Source of the DNA: Oscillospiraceae bacterium | GTDB taxonomy: Bacteria > Bacillota > Clostridia > Oscillospirales > Oscillospiraceae | NCBI GenBank assembly: GCA_910575505.1 | Contig: CAJTFK010000006.1 | Location: 62,001 to 126,000, forward strand | Reading direction: 5' to 3' | DNA length: 64,000 nucleotides | Shown here: piece after piece, positions 25,588-33,433 of the stretch | How positions within the stretch are numbered: the first letter of the stretch is position 1 | Layout of the letters: the number at the start of each line of letters is the position of its first letter | The notes under the pieces: generated by a model | What the model saw: the letters and a program-made list of their open reading frames with translations, nothing else | Told to the model about the DNA's origin: nothing | The model's database searches: none | Program-made: the position numbers and the translations under genes

Positions 25588-27273
25588 TTATTCCATAGAG
25601 ATGATATAATAGTATACGGGCTGACCTCCGGAGAGGACCATGACCTCCGCATCGGGACAGGCCTTCTGGAAAAACTGTCCGGCCAGCTGGGCGTCTTCCT
25701 CGCGGACATCCTGGCCGAAGTACAGGGAGATAAAGGAGGCGTCCCGCTCCGCGGCGTCCGCTGCCAATTGTTCCAGCAGCGCATCCAGGGAGTTGTCCGT
25801 GCCGAAGAGCTTGCCTTCTTCCAGGGCAAGATAGTCCCCTTCCTTGATGGCGAAGCCGTCAAAGTCCGAGTCCCGGGCGGCATAGGTGATCTGGGCCGTG
25901 GTGACGCCGGAGAGGCAGTCCGTCATGGCGTCGGTGATGGACTGGGCGTCGGCGGCCTCAAAATCCACATTCATCATGGCGGTGATGCCCTGGGGGACGG
26001 TCTTGGTGGGAATGACCACCACGTTTTTCTCCGTCAGCGCCCCGCACTGCTGGGCAGCCATGATGATGTTGCTGTTGTTGGGAAGAATGAACACGGTTTC
26101 GGCGGGAATCTGTTCCACACCCGCCAGAATGCTCTCCGTGGAGGGGTTCATGGTCTGCCCGCCGGACACCACGCCGTCAACGCCCAGGTCCTGGAACACC
26201 GTGGCCAGACCGTCGCCGGCGCAGACGGAGAGAAAGCCGTATTTTTTCTCGGGCGGGGCGGGGGAGCGGGATTCTGCATGATTTGCCTCGGAGGCGGCTT
26301 CCTCCATATCCAAATCGTCAACGCTCTGGGCCTTTTTGCCGGCGGCCACGTCCTCGTACTGGGTCCGCATGTTCTCAATCTTTGCCAGCTCCAGGGTGCC
26401 GTATTTCTGGGCTTCTGTCAGAGCGCTCCCGGGGATATTGGTATGGACGTGGACTTTAAAGGCCTCGTCATCCTCGCCGATGACCAGGCTGTCTCCAATG
26501 CTGTTCAGATAGGTCCGGAAGGGCTCCAGGTCCAGCTCCGCCTGCTTTTTCCGCACGATGAACACCGTGTCGAAGGCAAAGGTAATCTCCTCTGAGGCGA
26601 AGACATTGAAGTCGGCTTTGGCCTTCTGAGGCGCTTCCTCGTCGGGGATCTCCGGCAGAGGCTCGCCCCGGACGGCGGCCAGCATCCCTTCCAGAATCAG
26701 AAGGTAGCCCTTGCCGCCTGCGTCCACCACGCCGGCCTTTTTCAGAACCGGGTTCATCTCAATGGTCTGAGCCAGAGCGGCCTGCCCCTCCTCAAGGGCG
26801 GCGGACAGCATCGCTTCCACGCTGTTTCCGGCGGCGGCCTCCACCGCCCGTTTGGCGGCGAGACGGGAGACCGTCAGCACGGTGCCCTCGGCAGGCTTCA
26901 TGACCGCCTTGTAGGCGGAGGAAACGCCCTCCTGCATGGCGGCGGCGAAGACCTCGGCGCCGGCGGTTTCACGCCCCTTCAGCCCCTTGGAGAGGCCCCG
27001 GAAGAGCAGGGAGAGAATTACGCCGGAGTTTCCCCGCGCTCCCCGCAGCAGGGCGGAGGCGGTGAGACTGGCCGCCTGGTCCACCGTGGCAGGCTCGGTT
27101 TTCCGCAGCTCCGTCACGGCGGTTCCGATGGTCATGGACATATTGGTGCCAGTGTCCCCGTCGGGGACGGGGAAAACGTTGAGGTCGTTGATGGGCTGCT
27201 TTTGGGCGGTAATGGCGGCGGCCCCGTGGAGGATCATTTCCTTGAAAAGGGCTCCGGTAATTTGTTCAGTCAT
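25588..27273 (-). CDS. fakA: DAK2-domain protein, FakA-like fatty acid kinase (YloV)
   Basis: 561 residues. N-terminal DhaL/DAK2 kinase domain (about 1-200) with the Mg-ATP motifs NVFPVPDGDTGTNM and GARGNSGVILS. The middle and C-terminal DegV-like half (about 220-561) includes FLSVCAGDGLATVF and ILPNNSNIIMAA, as in Staphylococcus FakA. FakA phosphorylates fatty acids held by a FakB (DegV) protein for phospholipid synthesis; no fakB is in this window. It lies 16 bases after the Asp23-like gene, the yloU-yloV arrangement found throughout Firmicutes. Confidence 0.92.
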   Translation of the reverse strand: MTEQITGALFKEMILHGAAAITAQKQPINDLNVFPVPDGDTGTNMSMTIGTAVTELRKTEPATVDQAASLTASALLRGARGNSGVILSLLFRGLSKGLKGRETAGAEVFAAAMQEGVSSAYKAVMKPAEGTVLTVSRLAAKRAVEAAAGNSVEAMLSAALEEGQAALAQTIEMNPVLKKAGVVDAGGKGYLLILEGMLAAVRGEPLPEIPDEEAPQKAKADFNVFASEEITFAFDTVFIVRKKQAELDLEPFRTYLNSIGDSLVIGEDDEAFKVHVHTNIPGSALTEAQKYGTLELAKIENMRTQYEDVAAGKKAQSVDDLDMEEAASEANHAESRSPAPPEKKYGFLSVCAGDGLATVFQDLGVDGVVSGGQTMNPSTESILAGVEQIPAETVFILPNNSNIIMAAQQCGALTEKNVVVIPTKTVPQGITAMMNVDFEAADAQSITDAMTDCLSGVTTAQITYAARDSDFDGFAIKEGDYLALEEGKLFGTDNSLDALLEQLAADAAERDASFISLYFGQDVREEDAQLAGQFFQKACPDAEVMVLSGGQPVYYYIISME

Positions 27274-27289
27274 GGCTTTTGCTCCTCCC

Positions 27290-27640
27290 TCACAGGGTCA
27301 TGGAGTCGACGCATACGTCCACAGCTCTGACGGTTACGCCGGTATTTCTGGTCACCACATACTGCACTTCGTTCATGATGGAACGGCAGACCGCAGGGAG
27401 ATTCACGCCGTTTTCCACAATGATGTGCAGCTCAATGGAGATCGAGTCGTCTTCGTGATAGGTGATGCTGACGCCCTTGCTCATAGCCTCCCGGCGCAGC
27501 AGGTGGACGAGTCCGTCGGTCATGGAGCGGTAGGCCATGCCCTTGACGCCGAAGCAGTTGGTGGCGGCCATGCCCGTGATGTTGGAAAACACGGCGCTGC
27601 TGACGGAGATCTCACCCTGTTCAGACTTGAATTGAATCAT
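27290..27640 (-). CDS. Asp23/Gls24-family protein (YloU-like)
   Basis: 116 residues covering one Asp23 domain: GEISVSSAVFSNITGMAATNCFGVKGM, then ISIELHIIVENGVNLP and VNEVQYVVTRNTGV-type ending (sequence MNEVQYVVTRNTG). AAAGGA precedes ATG 27640. These small proteins act in envelope stress or membrane association and are usually co-transcribed with the FakA-like YloV, as here. The 5' leader contains an imperfect inverted repeat (attgatcag/ctgaatcaat) between 27675 and 27717. Confidence 0.9.
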   Translation of the reverse strand: MIQFKSEQGEISVSSAVFSNITGMAATNCFGVKGMAYRSMTDGLVHLLRREAMSKGVSITYHEDDSISIELHIIVENGVNLPAVCRSIMNEVQYVVTRNTGVTVRAVDVCVDSMTL

Positions 27641-27724
27641 GAGAACGTCCTTTCTTTCCCGGTTCTTTTCCAGTATTGATCAGGAAGCGGCGGTCTGCCT
27701 CCCGCTGAATCAATAATCAAACTC

Positions 27725-27753
27725 ATTATATACGATTCTTTTCAAAAGTACAA
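27725..27753 (-). promoter_or_regulatory. Sigma-A-like promoter for the Asp23-fakA operon
   Basis: On the minus strand TTGTAC (27753-27748), 17-base spacer, TATAAT (27730-27725). The leader to ATG 27640 is about 80 bases. Confidence 0.75.
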
Positions 27754-28516
27754 GTAAAACTTCGGCGGCGGCGCGGTCCTCCGGCGTATTTTATCAGGAG
27801 GAGGGGGGCGGTTCCCCGGCCTTCCTGCCTTCCGGGAGGCCGGCGGGTTCGGGGCGGGCCTCCCGGAGCACCGGCGGTTCCGATGGGACAGGCCGCCGGG
27901 GGCGGAGGCCCCTGCAAAAAAACCTTTGCCTGGACACGCTCCCGGCGGTCTCCTCCGCCCTCATTACAAGCAGTAATATTGCAGGATTTCCTTCAGCATT
28001 CCCTTGGGCAAATTGCTCACGCATCCGCTGCGCCCGGGCCTGGACATCTGAGAAGGCGGAAGGCATATTCGTCTATTCCGCCACGATTTCTGAAAAATCA
28101 TGGAGGGTTCGACAAAACCGCTCAAACGTTCTTTCCAGTGGCCGCCGTGGCGCTGTCCTTAACATAAGTTTTTTGATAATTTGCGTCTACGAGGAGTTAT
28201 TCACATTTTCCACGCCGTTTTCCACATGGGAATTTTCCTGTAATACCAATGGATTCCGATGAAATTTCCGTTTTTTTGAAGACGCTGGAATCCGATTTTC
28301 TCCACAGCGTGAAAATGGAAAATGATTTACATAAAATCGGACGCTCCGGAAAATTCTCTGTTTTCTTTTAAAAATTTTTCTGGACTAACTCCGTTTGAGC
28401 GCAAAAAATGAGGGGTTTTTCCGCAAATGCGGGAGACCGGGGCCGGTTTATGCAAAACCGTGCAAGTCCCCGTGACCGCCGTGGGGGCGCTCCGATTCCG
28501 CTCCGCAGGGCAGACA

Positions 28517-28545
28517 TTGCTTTTCCGGCCCGTTCATGTTATAGT
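28517..28545 (+). promoter_or_regulatory. Sigma-A-like promoter for mnmA
   Basis: TTGCTT 28517-28522, 17-base spacer, TATAGT 28540-28545. The leader of about 150 bases holds the hairpin at 28626-28648. Confidence 0.65.
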
Positions 28546-28625
28546 CAGCACAGAAGGCGGCGAAACCGCCAACCCTTTTCGGAGCGGCGTCCGCCTTAAA
28601 TAAACAGGCTCCGGCATGACAGCGG

Positions 28626-28648
28626 AAAACCGGCGGTCTGCCGGTTTT
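28626..28648 (+). terminator. Terminator-like hairpin in the mnmA leader
   Basis: Perfect 9-base stem aaaaccggc/gccggtttt with a 5-base loop. Only four Ts follow the stem, so it may be a leader attenuator or may mark the end of an upstream short RNA. Confidence 0.45.
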
Positions 28649-28702
28649 GTGAATGACAGCGTTCCTGCCGGGAGAAAATAGAGATGGGAGAGTACAAACA
28701 AC

Positions 28703-29794
28703 ATGGATATAAAGGAAAAGGGCGCTCTGATTGCCATGAGCGGCGGCGTGGACAGCACGGTGGCGGCCTATCTGATGCTGAAGGCGGGGTACCGCTGTCT
28801 GGGCGTCAATATGTGCCTGCGTCCGGAGAAGGACGGCTGTACCCGCCGGGACGCGGAGGACGCGTCCGGGGCGGCGGCTCAGCTGGGGATTCCCTGCGAG
28901 GTCCTGAGCTTCACGAAGGACTTTCAGCGCCAGGTGATTGACAAGTTTATCCGGGTCTATGAGGAGGGGGGTACCCCCAATCCCTGCGTTGACTGCAACC
29001 GCTGTCTGAAATTCGGCCGCCTGCTTCAGGAGGCGGAGGCCCGGGGGCTGGACTGTGTCGTCACCGGCCACTATGCCCGCATCCAATATGATGAGGGCCG
29101 GGGCCGCTGGCTGCTGAAAAAGGCCCTGGATGCCGGAAAGGACCAGAGCTATGTGCTTTATATGCTGACCCAGGAGCAGCTGGCTCATGTCCAGTTCCCT
29201 CTGGGCGGCATGGAGAAGCGGCAGGTCCGGGCCCTGGCGGAGACGCTGGGTCTTGCCAACGCCGGAAGGCACGACAGTCAGGACATCTGCTTTGTGCCTG
29301 ACGGTGATTACGCCGCCTTTATGGAGCGCGCTTCCGGCAAAACGTATCCCGCCGGGGACTTTCTGGACCGGACGGGACAGGTCGTGGGACGGCACCGGGG
29401 CGCGGTGCGCTATACGCTGGGCCAGCGGAAGGGGCTGGGTCTTGCCATGGGGGCTCCGGTCTACGTCTGCGGGAAGGACATGGCCCGCAATACCGTCACC
29501 GTGGGGCCGGAAGAGGCTCTTTACAGCCGCTTTGTCCGGGTGGAGCATCTGAATTGGATTTCCATTCCGGAGCCGGAGGACTGTGTGCGGGTGCAGGCAA
29601 AGCTGCGCTACCGGCAGCGGGAGCAGTGGGCCATGATCCGGCCCGCCGGGGACGGGGCGGTGGTTCTGGAGTTTGACGCGCCCCAGCGTGCGGTTACGCC
29701 GGGACAGGCGGCGGTGTTCTATGACGGAGATCTGGTTGTGGGCGGCGGCACCATCGTGTCTGCCTGGAACAGGGAAGAGGAGGCGGCGGAGTGA
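28703..29794 (+). CDS. mnmA: tRNA-specific 2-thiouridylase MnmA
   Basis: 363 residues. PP-loop ATP site MSGGVDST (residues 12-19), the first catalytic Cys at 95 in NPCVDCN and the second at 196 in SQDICFVPDG, both intact. TGHYAR and TLGQRKGLG are further family blocks. It thiolates U34 of Lys, Glu and Gln tRNAs with sulfur passed on from a cysteine desulfurase. ATG 28703 is preceded by a rather distant GGGAGAG. It overlaps the next small gene by 4 bases. Confidence 0.96.
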   Translation: MDIKEKGALIAMSGGVDSTVAAYLMLKAGYRCLGVNMCLRPEKDGCTRRDAEDASGAAAQLGIPCEVLSFTKDFQRQVIDKFIRVYEEGGTPNPCVDCNRCLKFGRLLQEAEARGLDCVVTGHYARIQYDEGRGRWLLKKALDAGKDQSYVLYMLTQEQLAHVQFPLGGMEKRQVRALAETLGLANAGRHDSQDICFVPDGDYAAFMERASGKTYPAGDFLDRTGQVVGRHRGAVRYTLGQRKGLGLAMGAPVYVCGKDMARNTVTVGPEEALYSRFVRVEHLNWISIPEPEDCVRVQAKLRYRQREQWAMIRPAGDGAVVLEFDAPQRAVTPGQAAVFYDGDLVVGGGTIVSAWNREEEAAE

Positions 29795-30141
29795 GCTGTC
29801 AGCACAATTGCGGAGCGTGTGGAAGCTGCGGAGGCGGGGAGCTGCTGCTGACCCCGGCGGAACTGAGTCTGCTGGAGCGGCTGGCCCAGACGCCCTTTCT
29901 CCCGGTGGGAAAAGGGGAGTATCCGGTCTTTCTGGAGGAGGCGGGCCGGAGCCCGGCAGAGTGGGGAGCGGCGCTGCTGGCGCTGGAGCAGAAGGGACTC
30001 ATACGCCTGGACTATGACCTGCCGTTGAAGGGCTGTGACTATAAAGGCTATGAGGCCTGTTCCCTTCGGGGAAGCATGGCTCTCACCGCCAGGGGGCAGG
30101 ATGTAGTGGAGCAGATCGAAATTCAGGGAATTGAGGGATGA
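29791..30141 (+). CDS. Small Cys-rich winged-helix-like protein, unknown
   Basis: 116 residues, GTG start at 29791 overlapping the mnmA stop (GTGA). The first 14 residues hold four Cys (CQHNCGACGSCGGG), which could bind a metal or cluster. The rest (LTPAELSLLERLAQTPFLPV, AALLALEQKGLIRLDYDLPL, GSMALTARGQDVVEQ) reads like a winged-helix fold with a recognition helix and beta wing. It is tightly placed between two tRNA-modification genes (4-base overlaps on both sides), so a link to tRNA sulfur or modification chemistry is conceivable. I do not recognise the family. Confidence 0.75.
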   Translation: MSCQHNCGACGSCGGGELLLTPAELSLLERLAQTPFLPVGKGEYPVFLEEAGRSPAEWGAALLALEQKGLIRLDYDLPLKGCDYKGYEACSLRGSMALTARGQDVVEQIEIQGIEG

Positions 30142-30887
30142 GCATGGATGAGCGGTTTTCCAGAACGGCGCTCCTGCTGGGCAGGGCCGCCATGGAACGG
30201 CTCGGCCGGGCGCGGGTGGCGGTGTTTGGCCTTGGAGGCGTGGGAGGCCACGCGGCGGAGGTCCTGGTGCGCAGCGGCGTGGGGGCACTGGATCTGATTG
30301 ACAGTGACCGGGTGTCCCCCAGCAATCTGAACCGCCAGCTCTTCGCCACCCGGAGCACCGTGGGCCGTTTAAAGGTGGACGCTGCCCGGGAGCGTCTGCT
30401 GGACATTGTTCCGGATGCAGATATCCGCACATACCCGGTCTTTTACGGGCCGGATACCGCCGGGGATTTTGAGCCCGCCCGGTATGACTACATCATCGAC
30501 GCCATTGACACGGTCACCGGGAAGCTGCTTCTGATTCAGCAGGCCCAGGCGGCGGGAACGCCGGTCATCAGCTGCATGGGGGCGGGGAACAAGCTGGATC
30601 CCACCGCATTCCGGGTGGCGGATATCTATGAGACCAGTGCTTGCCCTCTGGCCCGGATTATGCGCAAGGAGCTGAAACGGCGGGGCGTGGACCGTTTAAA
30701 GGTGGTTTATTCCACCGAGACACCCCGTGAGCCGGACCCGGAGGTCTATGAGGCGCTGGGGCGGGAACTGGAGGAGAGCGGACGGCGGCAGCTTCCCGGC
30801 AGCTGCGCCTTCGTGCCTGCCGCCGCCGGACTGATTCTGGCAGGAGAGGTGGTGAAGGACCTGGCGCTCCGGAGAGACCGGCTGTAA
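30138..30887 (+). CDS. tcdA: tRNA threonylcarbamoyladenosine dehydratase (TcdA/CsdL-like)
   Basis: 249 residues of the ThiF/E1 superfamily. Nucleotide loop VAVFGLGGVGGHAAE, then DLIDSDRVSPSNLNRQ and DYIIDAIDTVTGK; the late motif VYSTETPREP is characteristic of the TcdA group and separates it from ThiF and MoeB. It converts t6A37 in tRNA to the cyclic ct6A form using ATP. Start ATG 30138 overlaps the preceding gene by 4 bases; ATG 30144 is possible. Third gene of mnmA-(Cys-rich)-tcdA. Confidence 0.92.
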   Translation: MSMDERFSRTALLLGRAAMERLGRARVAVFGLGGVGGHAAEVLVRSGVGALDLIDSDRVSPSNLNRQLFATRSTVGRLKVDAARERLLDIVPDADIRTYPVFYGPDTAGDFEPARYDYIIDAIDTVTGKLLLIQQAQAAGTPVISCMGAGNKLDPTAFRVADIYETSACPLARIMRKELKRRGVDRLKVVYSTETPREPDPEVYEALGRELEESGRRQLPGSCAFVPAAAGLILAGEVVKDLALRRDRL

Positions 30888-31199
30888 GTTCAGGCAAAAC
30901 GGGTTTGCCCTGCCTGAAGGAATATGCGCCGCGTTTCCCCCTGGAACCCGAAGAGCGCGATGGTCCGTCTAAAATTCCGGGGGACTGCAGCAGCACCCTG
31001 CCGGATGATGAAGCCTGCGGAGACGCGGGTCCCGCAGGTTTTGTCCTCCGGACTTTTTCGGGGACATCACTGCTTCCGCACAGGCCGGAGCGGCGGATTG
31101 CCCTTTGCGGCGCTGTTCCGGTTCGGCGGCGGAGACCAGGCGAAAAACCTTCATCAGGTCCGGCTGGAAGACCGGAACAGAATTTTGGAAAGATAACCC
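30888..31199. other. Gene-free stretch upstream of the rplJ promoter
   Basis: Starts with an inverted repeat ttcaggca/tgcctgaa (about 30890-30921) with an inner aaac/gttt that could end the tcdA transcript. A second hairpin, cctgcgg/ccgcagg, lies near 31015-31040. An open frame at 30924-31196 has no RBS and an uncharacteristic composition, so I do not call it. Confidence 0.5.
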
Positions 31200-31228
31200 T
31201 TGACAATTGGGCCTCTTGCCGCTATAAT
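31200..31228 (+). promoter_or_regulatory. Consensus sigma-A promoter for rplJ-rplL
   Basis: TTGACA 31200-31205, 17-base spacer, TATAAT 31223-31228, perfect hexamers, about 10 bases before the L10 leader. Confidence 0.92.
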
Positions 31229-31235
31229 ACAATCT

Positions 31236-31300
31236 GCGTTCCAAAGACAGCAGGTGGGTTTTCTCAAAAGAGGCCTGTAAATCCTGCCGAGGGCGGCAAA
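31236..31300 (+). promoter_or_regulatory. Ribosomal protein L10 leader
   Basis: The conserved L10-leader core is present: gttccaaagacagcaggt at 31238, a variable stem, then aatcctgccgaggg. In Firmicutes the L10(L12)4 complex binds this mimic of its rRNA site and represses rplJ-rplL. An intrinsic terminator follows at 31317-31357, indicating control by premature termination. Confidence 0.88.
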
Positions 31301-31316
31301 TGTTATGATTTGCTAT

Positions 31317-31357
31317 CCGTCCTTGCGTCTTTATGCCGCAGGGACGGTTCCTTTTTT
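31317..31357 (+). terminator. Leader terminator of the rplJ-rplL attenuator
   Basis: Eleven-base stem ccgtccttgcg/cgcagggacgg with one G-U pair, 9-base loop and a run of Ts, 40 bases before ATG 31398. Confidence 0.85.
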
Positions 31358-31397
31358 AGAACGCGCATTCTCATTCCTGTGGAGGTGAAAAACAACC

Positions 31398-31931
31398 ATG
31401 CCTAACGCAAAAGTCTTATCTGAGAAGCAGGCCATCGTGGCTCAGCTGACTGAGAAGATTCAGAAGGCCACCGCTGGCGTCATCGTGGATTACAAGGGCA
31501 TCACCGTGGAAGAGGATACCGCTCTGCGCCGTGAGTGCCGTGAAAACGCGGTGGATTATTCCGTTGTGAAAAACACCCTTCTGCGCTTCGCTTTCAACAA
31601 CACCGGCCTTGGCGACTTGGACGATCTCCTGAACGGAACCACTTCTCTGGCCCTGTGCGACGATCCCGTGGCTCCCGCCCGGGTTATGAACAACTATGCC
31701 GAGAAGCTGAAAGACAAGTTCGAGATCAAGGGCGGCTTCATGGGCGGAAAGCCCGTGGACATGAATACCATCAAGTCCCTGGCGTCCATCCCCGCTCTGC
31801 CTGTGCTCCAGGCTCAGGTCCTGGGCACCATGCTGGCTCCCATCACCGGGCTGGCCGTGGTCCTCAAGCAGATTGCCGAGAAGCAGGGCGCGCCTGCCGA
31901 GGCTGCCGAGGAGGCTCCCGCCGCCGAGTAA
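31398..31931 (+). CDS. rplJ: 50S ribosomal protein L10
   Basis: 177 residues. N-terminal [32 protein letters not shown] and [11 protein letters not shown] are standard L10. The C-terminal helix that carries the L7/L12 dimers ([13 protein letters not shown]) is present, followed by an Ala/Glu-rich tail. GGAGGTG precedes ATG 31398. L10 also acts as the repressor at its own leader. Confidence 0.98.
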   Translation: MPNAKVLSEKQAIVAQLTEKIQKATAGVIVDYKGITVEEDTALRRECRENAVDYSVVKNTLLRFAFNNTGLGDLDDLLNGTTSLALCDDPVAPARVMNNYAEKLKDKFEIKGGFMGGKPVDMNTIKSLASIPALPVLQAQVLGTMLAPITGLAVVLKQIAEKQGAPAEAAEEAPAAE

Positions 31932-31983
31932 GCGGCACGCATTCCAATTGACTGTTTTATTTACAATTAGGAGGTTTCATACA

Positions 31984-32352
31984 ATGTCTGAGAAAGTGAC
32001 CGCCATGATCGAAGAGATCAAGGGCCTGACCGTTCTGGAGCTCAGCGAGCTGGTACATGCTCTGGAGGAAGAGTTCGGCGTTTCCGCCGCCGCCATGGCC
32101 GCTCCCACCACCGCCACTGCCGCCCCTGCTGAGGAGAAGACCGAGTTTGACGTGGTCCTGACCGGCTTTGACGCCGCCGCCAAGATCAAGGTCATCAAGG
32201 TTGTCCGCGAGATCACCGGCCAGGGCCTGGCCGAGGCCAAGGCTACCGTCGAGGGTGCTCCCGCCACCATCAAGGAGGGTATCTCCAAGGATGATGCCGA
32301 GGCTCTGAAGAAGCAGATTGAGGAAGTCGGCGGCAAGGTCGAGCTGAAATAA
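31984..32352 (+). CDS. rplL: 50S ribosomal protein L7/L12
   Basis: 122 residues. N-terminal dimerisation domain ([22 protein letters not shown]), Ala-rich hinge, then the factor-binding C-terminal domain ([26 protein letters not shown] in part, [10 protein letters not shown]). TTAGGAGG lies upstream of ATG 31984. Second gene of the leader-controlled operon, followed by a strong terminator. Confidence 0.98.
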   Translation: MSEKVTAMIEEIKGLTVLELSELVHALEEEFGVSAAAMAAPTTATAAPAEEKTEFDVVLTGFDAAAKIKVIKVVREITGQGLAEAKATVEGAPATIKEGISKDDAEALKKQIEEVGGKVELK

Positions 32353-32394
32353 GACCGGCAAAGCATTCCTGTGGAGTAATCAAAAAGGTCCGAT

Positions 32395-32431
32395 AAAGTC
32401 CGGGGCGGCGGTTCGCTGCCCCGGGCTTTTC
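32395..32431 (+). terminator. Intrinsic terminator after rplL
   Basis: Twelve-base stem (aaagtccggggc with gccccgggcttt, one G-U), GC-rich, with a short T-run. Confidence 0.9.
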
Positions 32432-32613
32432 TTAACTTCGGATGAATGGCGCTTCATACAGCTAAAGACAGTTTCTTCTGACGGTTCCGTGTCGGATTCA
32501 GGCCGAATGGGCGTGCTTTCTTGGTAAAAGGGAAGAGGAAGCTTGTCACTGCGGAGCGCATTCGGCGGAGACTCCGGCGGAGGGAATCATTTTGCAGAAA
32601 AATGGAAAAGGCA

Positions 32614-32642
32614 TTGACAAACCTGCCGGCTTGTGGTATCAT
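32614..32642 (+). promoter_or_regulatory. Sigma-A-like promoter for the orphan gene
   Basis: TTGACA 32614-32619, 17-base spacer, TATCAT 32637-32642. The leader to ATG 32824 is about 175 bases. The region 32433-32613 upstream shows no gene. Confidence 0.8.
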
Positions 32643-32669
32643 TTCTTCAATCTAGGGAAGGAGTGTTGT

Positions 32670-32729
32670 TTGTCCGCTGAGAGGTCAGGCAAAAAGCTGA
32701 AAAAAGAATTTTGGATATGTGATATGTAA
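32670..32729 (+). CDS. Possible 19-residue leader peptide
   Basis: TTG start at 32670 with AAGGAG (32658-32663) 6 bases upstream, TAA at 32727-32729. The product MSAERSGKKLKKEFWICDM is Lys-rich. It is the first thing translated on a transcript from the promoter at 32614-32642 and lies 94 bases before the orphan gene. Downstream, tgtga/tcaca and acgca/tgcgt can pair (about 32742-32789). This layout resembles a translation-controlled leader, but nothing proves it is translated. Confidence 0.4.
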   Translation: MSAERSGKKLKKEFWICDM

Positions 32730-32823
32730 TGGGATGTAGGTGACTGTGAAACGCAGGGGTACTATATCCTTTTTTGCGTGCTCACAGATCAACCAAAATT
32801 ACTTTTGAAAGGCGGACACAATC

Positions 32824-33204
32824 ATGAAAAATCAGAACACTTACAACCCCAATGGCTCCAGGAACACCGAGCGTCCCCAGATCCTCCCCCGTCAGTGCCT
32901 CCGGGAGCAGCTGCGGCAGAATGCCAACAGCTGCGCTGAGCGTCTGAGCCGTTCCGTGGGCCGCATGACCTCCTTTGATGCCCTGCCTTGCCCTGAGTAT
33001 GGGGCCGAGGTGGACCAGGAGCGGGGTATCATTGATGAGCTCCTTTATATTCAGCACTGTCGTTCCGCTCTGGAGCGCTGCCTGGACCGGGGAAGCGCCC
33101 GCCTCCACTACCGTTGGGTGGATGGCCGTGTGACCACAACCAGCTTTCAGCGCATACGTCAGGGGCGGGTCCGGGTTTTCGGGCTTCAGGCCCCTCGGAT
33201 GTGA
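32824..33204 (+). CDS. Orphan Arg-rich protein, unknown
   Basis: 126 residues. GAAAGGCGG precedes ATG 32824. The N-terminal 25 residues are Asn/Pro/Arg-rich and probably disordered; then a helical stretch (LPRQCLREQLRQNANSC, GIIDELLYIQHCRSALERCL) and a basic beta-like end (LHYRWVDGRVTTTSFQRIRQ, RVRVFG). Net charge is strongly positive, suggesting nucleic acid or ribosome contact, but this is inference. Own promoter, structured leader and own terminator show that it is a real single-gene unit. Confidence 0.7.
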   Translation: MKNQNTYNPNGSRNTERPQILPRQCLREQLRQNANSCAERLSRSVGRMTSFDALPCPEYGAEVDQERGIIDELLYIQHCRSALERCLDRGSARLHYRWVDGRVTTTSFQRIRQGRVRVFGLQAPRM

Positions 33205-33211
33205 CACCGTC

Positions 33212-33242
33212 AAGGCGGAGGGCATTACCCTCCGCCTTTTTA
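33212..33242 (+). terminator. Intrinsic terminator after the orphan gene
   Basis: Eleven-base perfect stem aaggcggaggg/ccctccgcctt, 5-base loop, then Ts. Confidence 0.93.
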
Positions 33243-33398
33243 TATGCCCAAAAGTGCGGGCCGGCAGGCTGAGCGAAACACTTCAAGAAACTGGTTTGGC
33301 AAAGATCGTGACGAATCCTTTTGCCGTCCCGCAGGGAGACAGATAGAGAACGTCCGCTGTGCAGTGAGGGCCGGAGGCGGAAACCGGCATGATTTTGG

Positions 33399-33427
33399 TT
33401 GACAAGAGGGGAATCCTTTGATAAAAT
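33399..33427 (+). promoter_or_regulatory. Sigma-A-like promoter for the tyrS T-box
   Basis: TTGACA 33399-33404, 17-base spacer, TAAAAT 33422-33427. Nothing else is seen between 33243 and here. Confidence 0.75.
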
Positions 33428-33433
33428 ACCTCA

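Larger units (their letters stand above)
27641..28702. other. 1.06-kb gene-free region with DnaA-box-like cluster
   Basis: No open frame here has a convincing start or composition. Bases 27770-27960 are very GC-rich, with several hairpins. Bases 28150-28410 are clearly AT-richer than the rest of the window and include four near-consensus DnaA 9-mers in one orientation: TTATTCACA 28197-28205, TTTTCCACG 28206-28214, TTTTCCACA 28218-28226 and TTCTCCACA 28298-28306. An AT-only-like stretch lies at 28367-28379. Two small hairpins (ccgca/tgcgg at 28421-28432; accgg/ccggt at 28436-28447) follow. The mnmA promoter and leader occupy 28517-28702. An origin role is possible but unproven, because dnaA is not here. 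Confidence 0.4.

Noticed and set aside
27883..28167. Small open frames on both strands in the large intergenic region
   Set aside because: No ribosome-binding sites, Pro/Arg-rich composition, and no resemblance to known proteins.
28415..28500. Cobalamin riboswitch
   Set aside because: Only the gtgcaagtcc word is reminiscent; the B12 box and the neighbouring stems are missing, no B12 gene follows, and the segment lies before the promoter.
30924..31196. 90-codon open frame upstream of rplJ
   Set aside because: No RBS, uneven composition, and it lies just before the well-defined rplJ promoter and leader.
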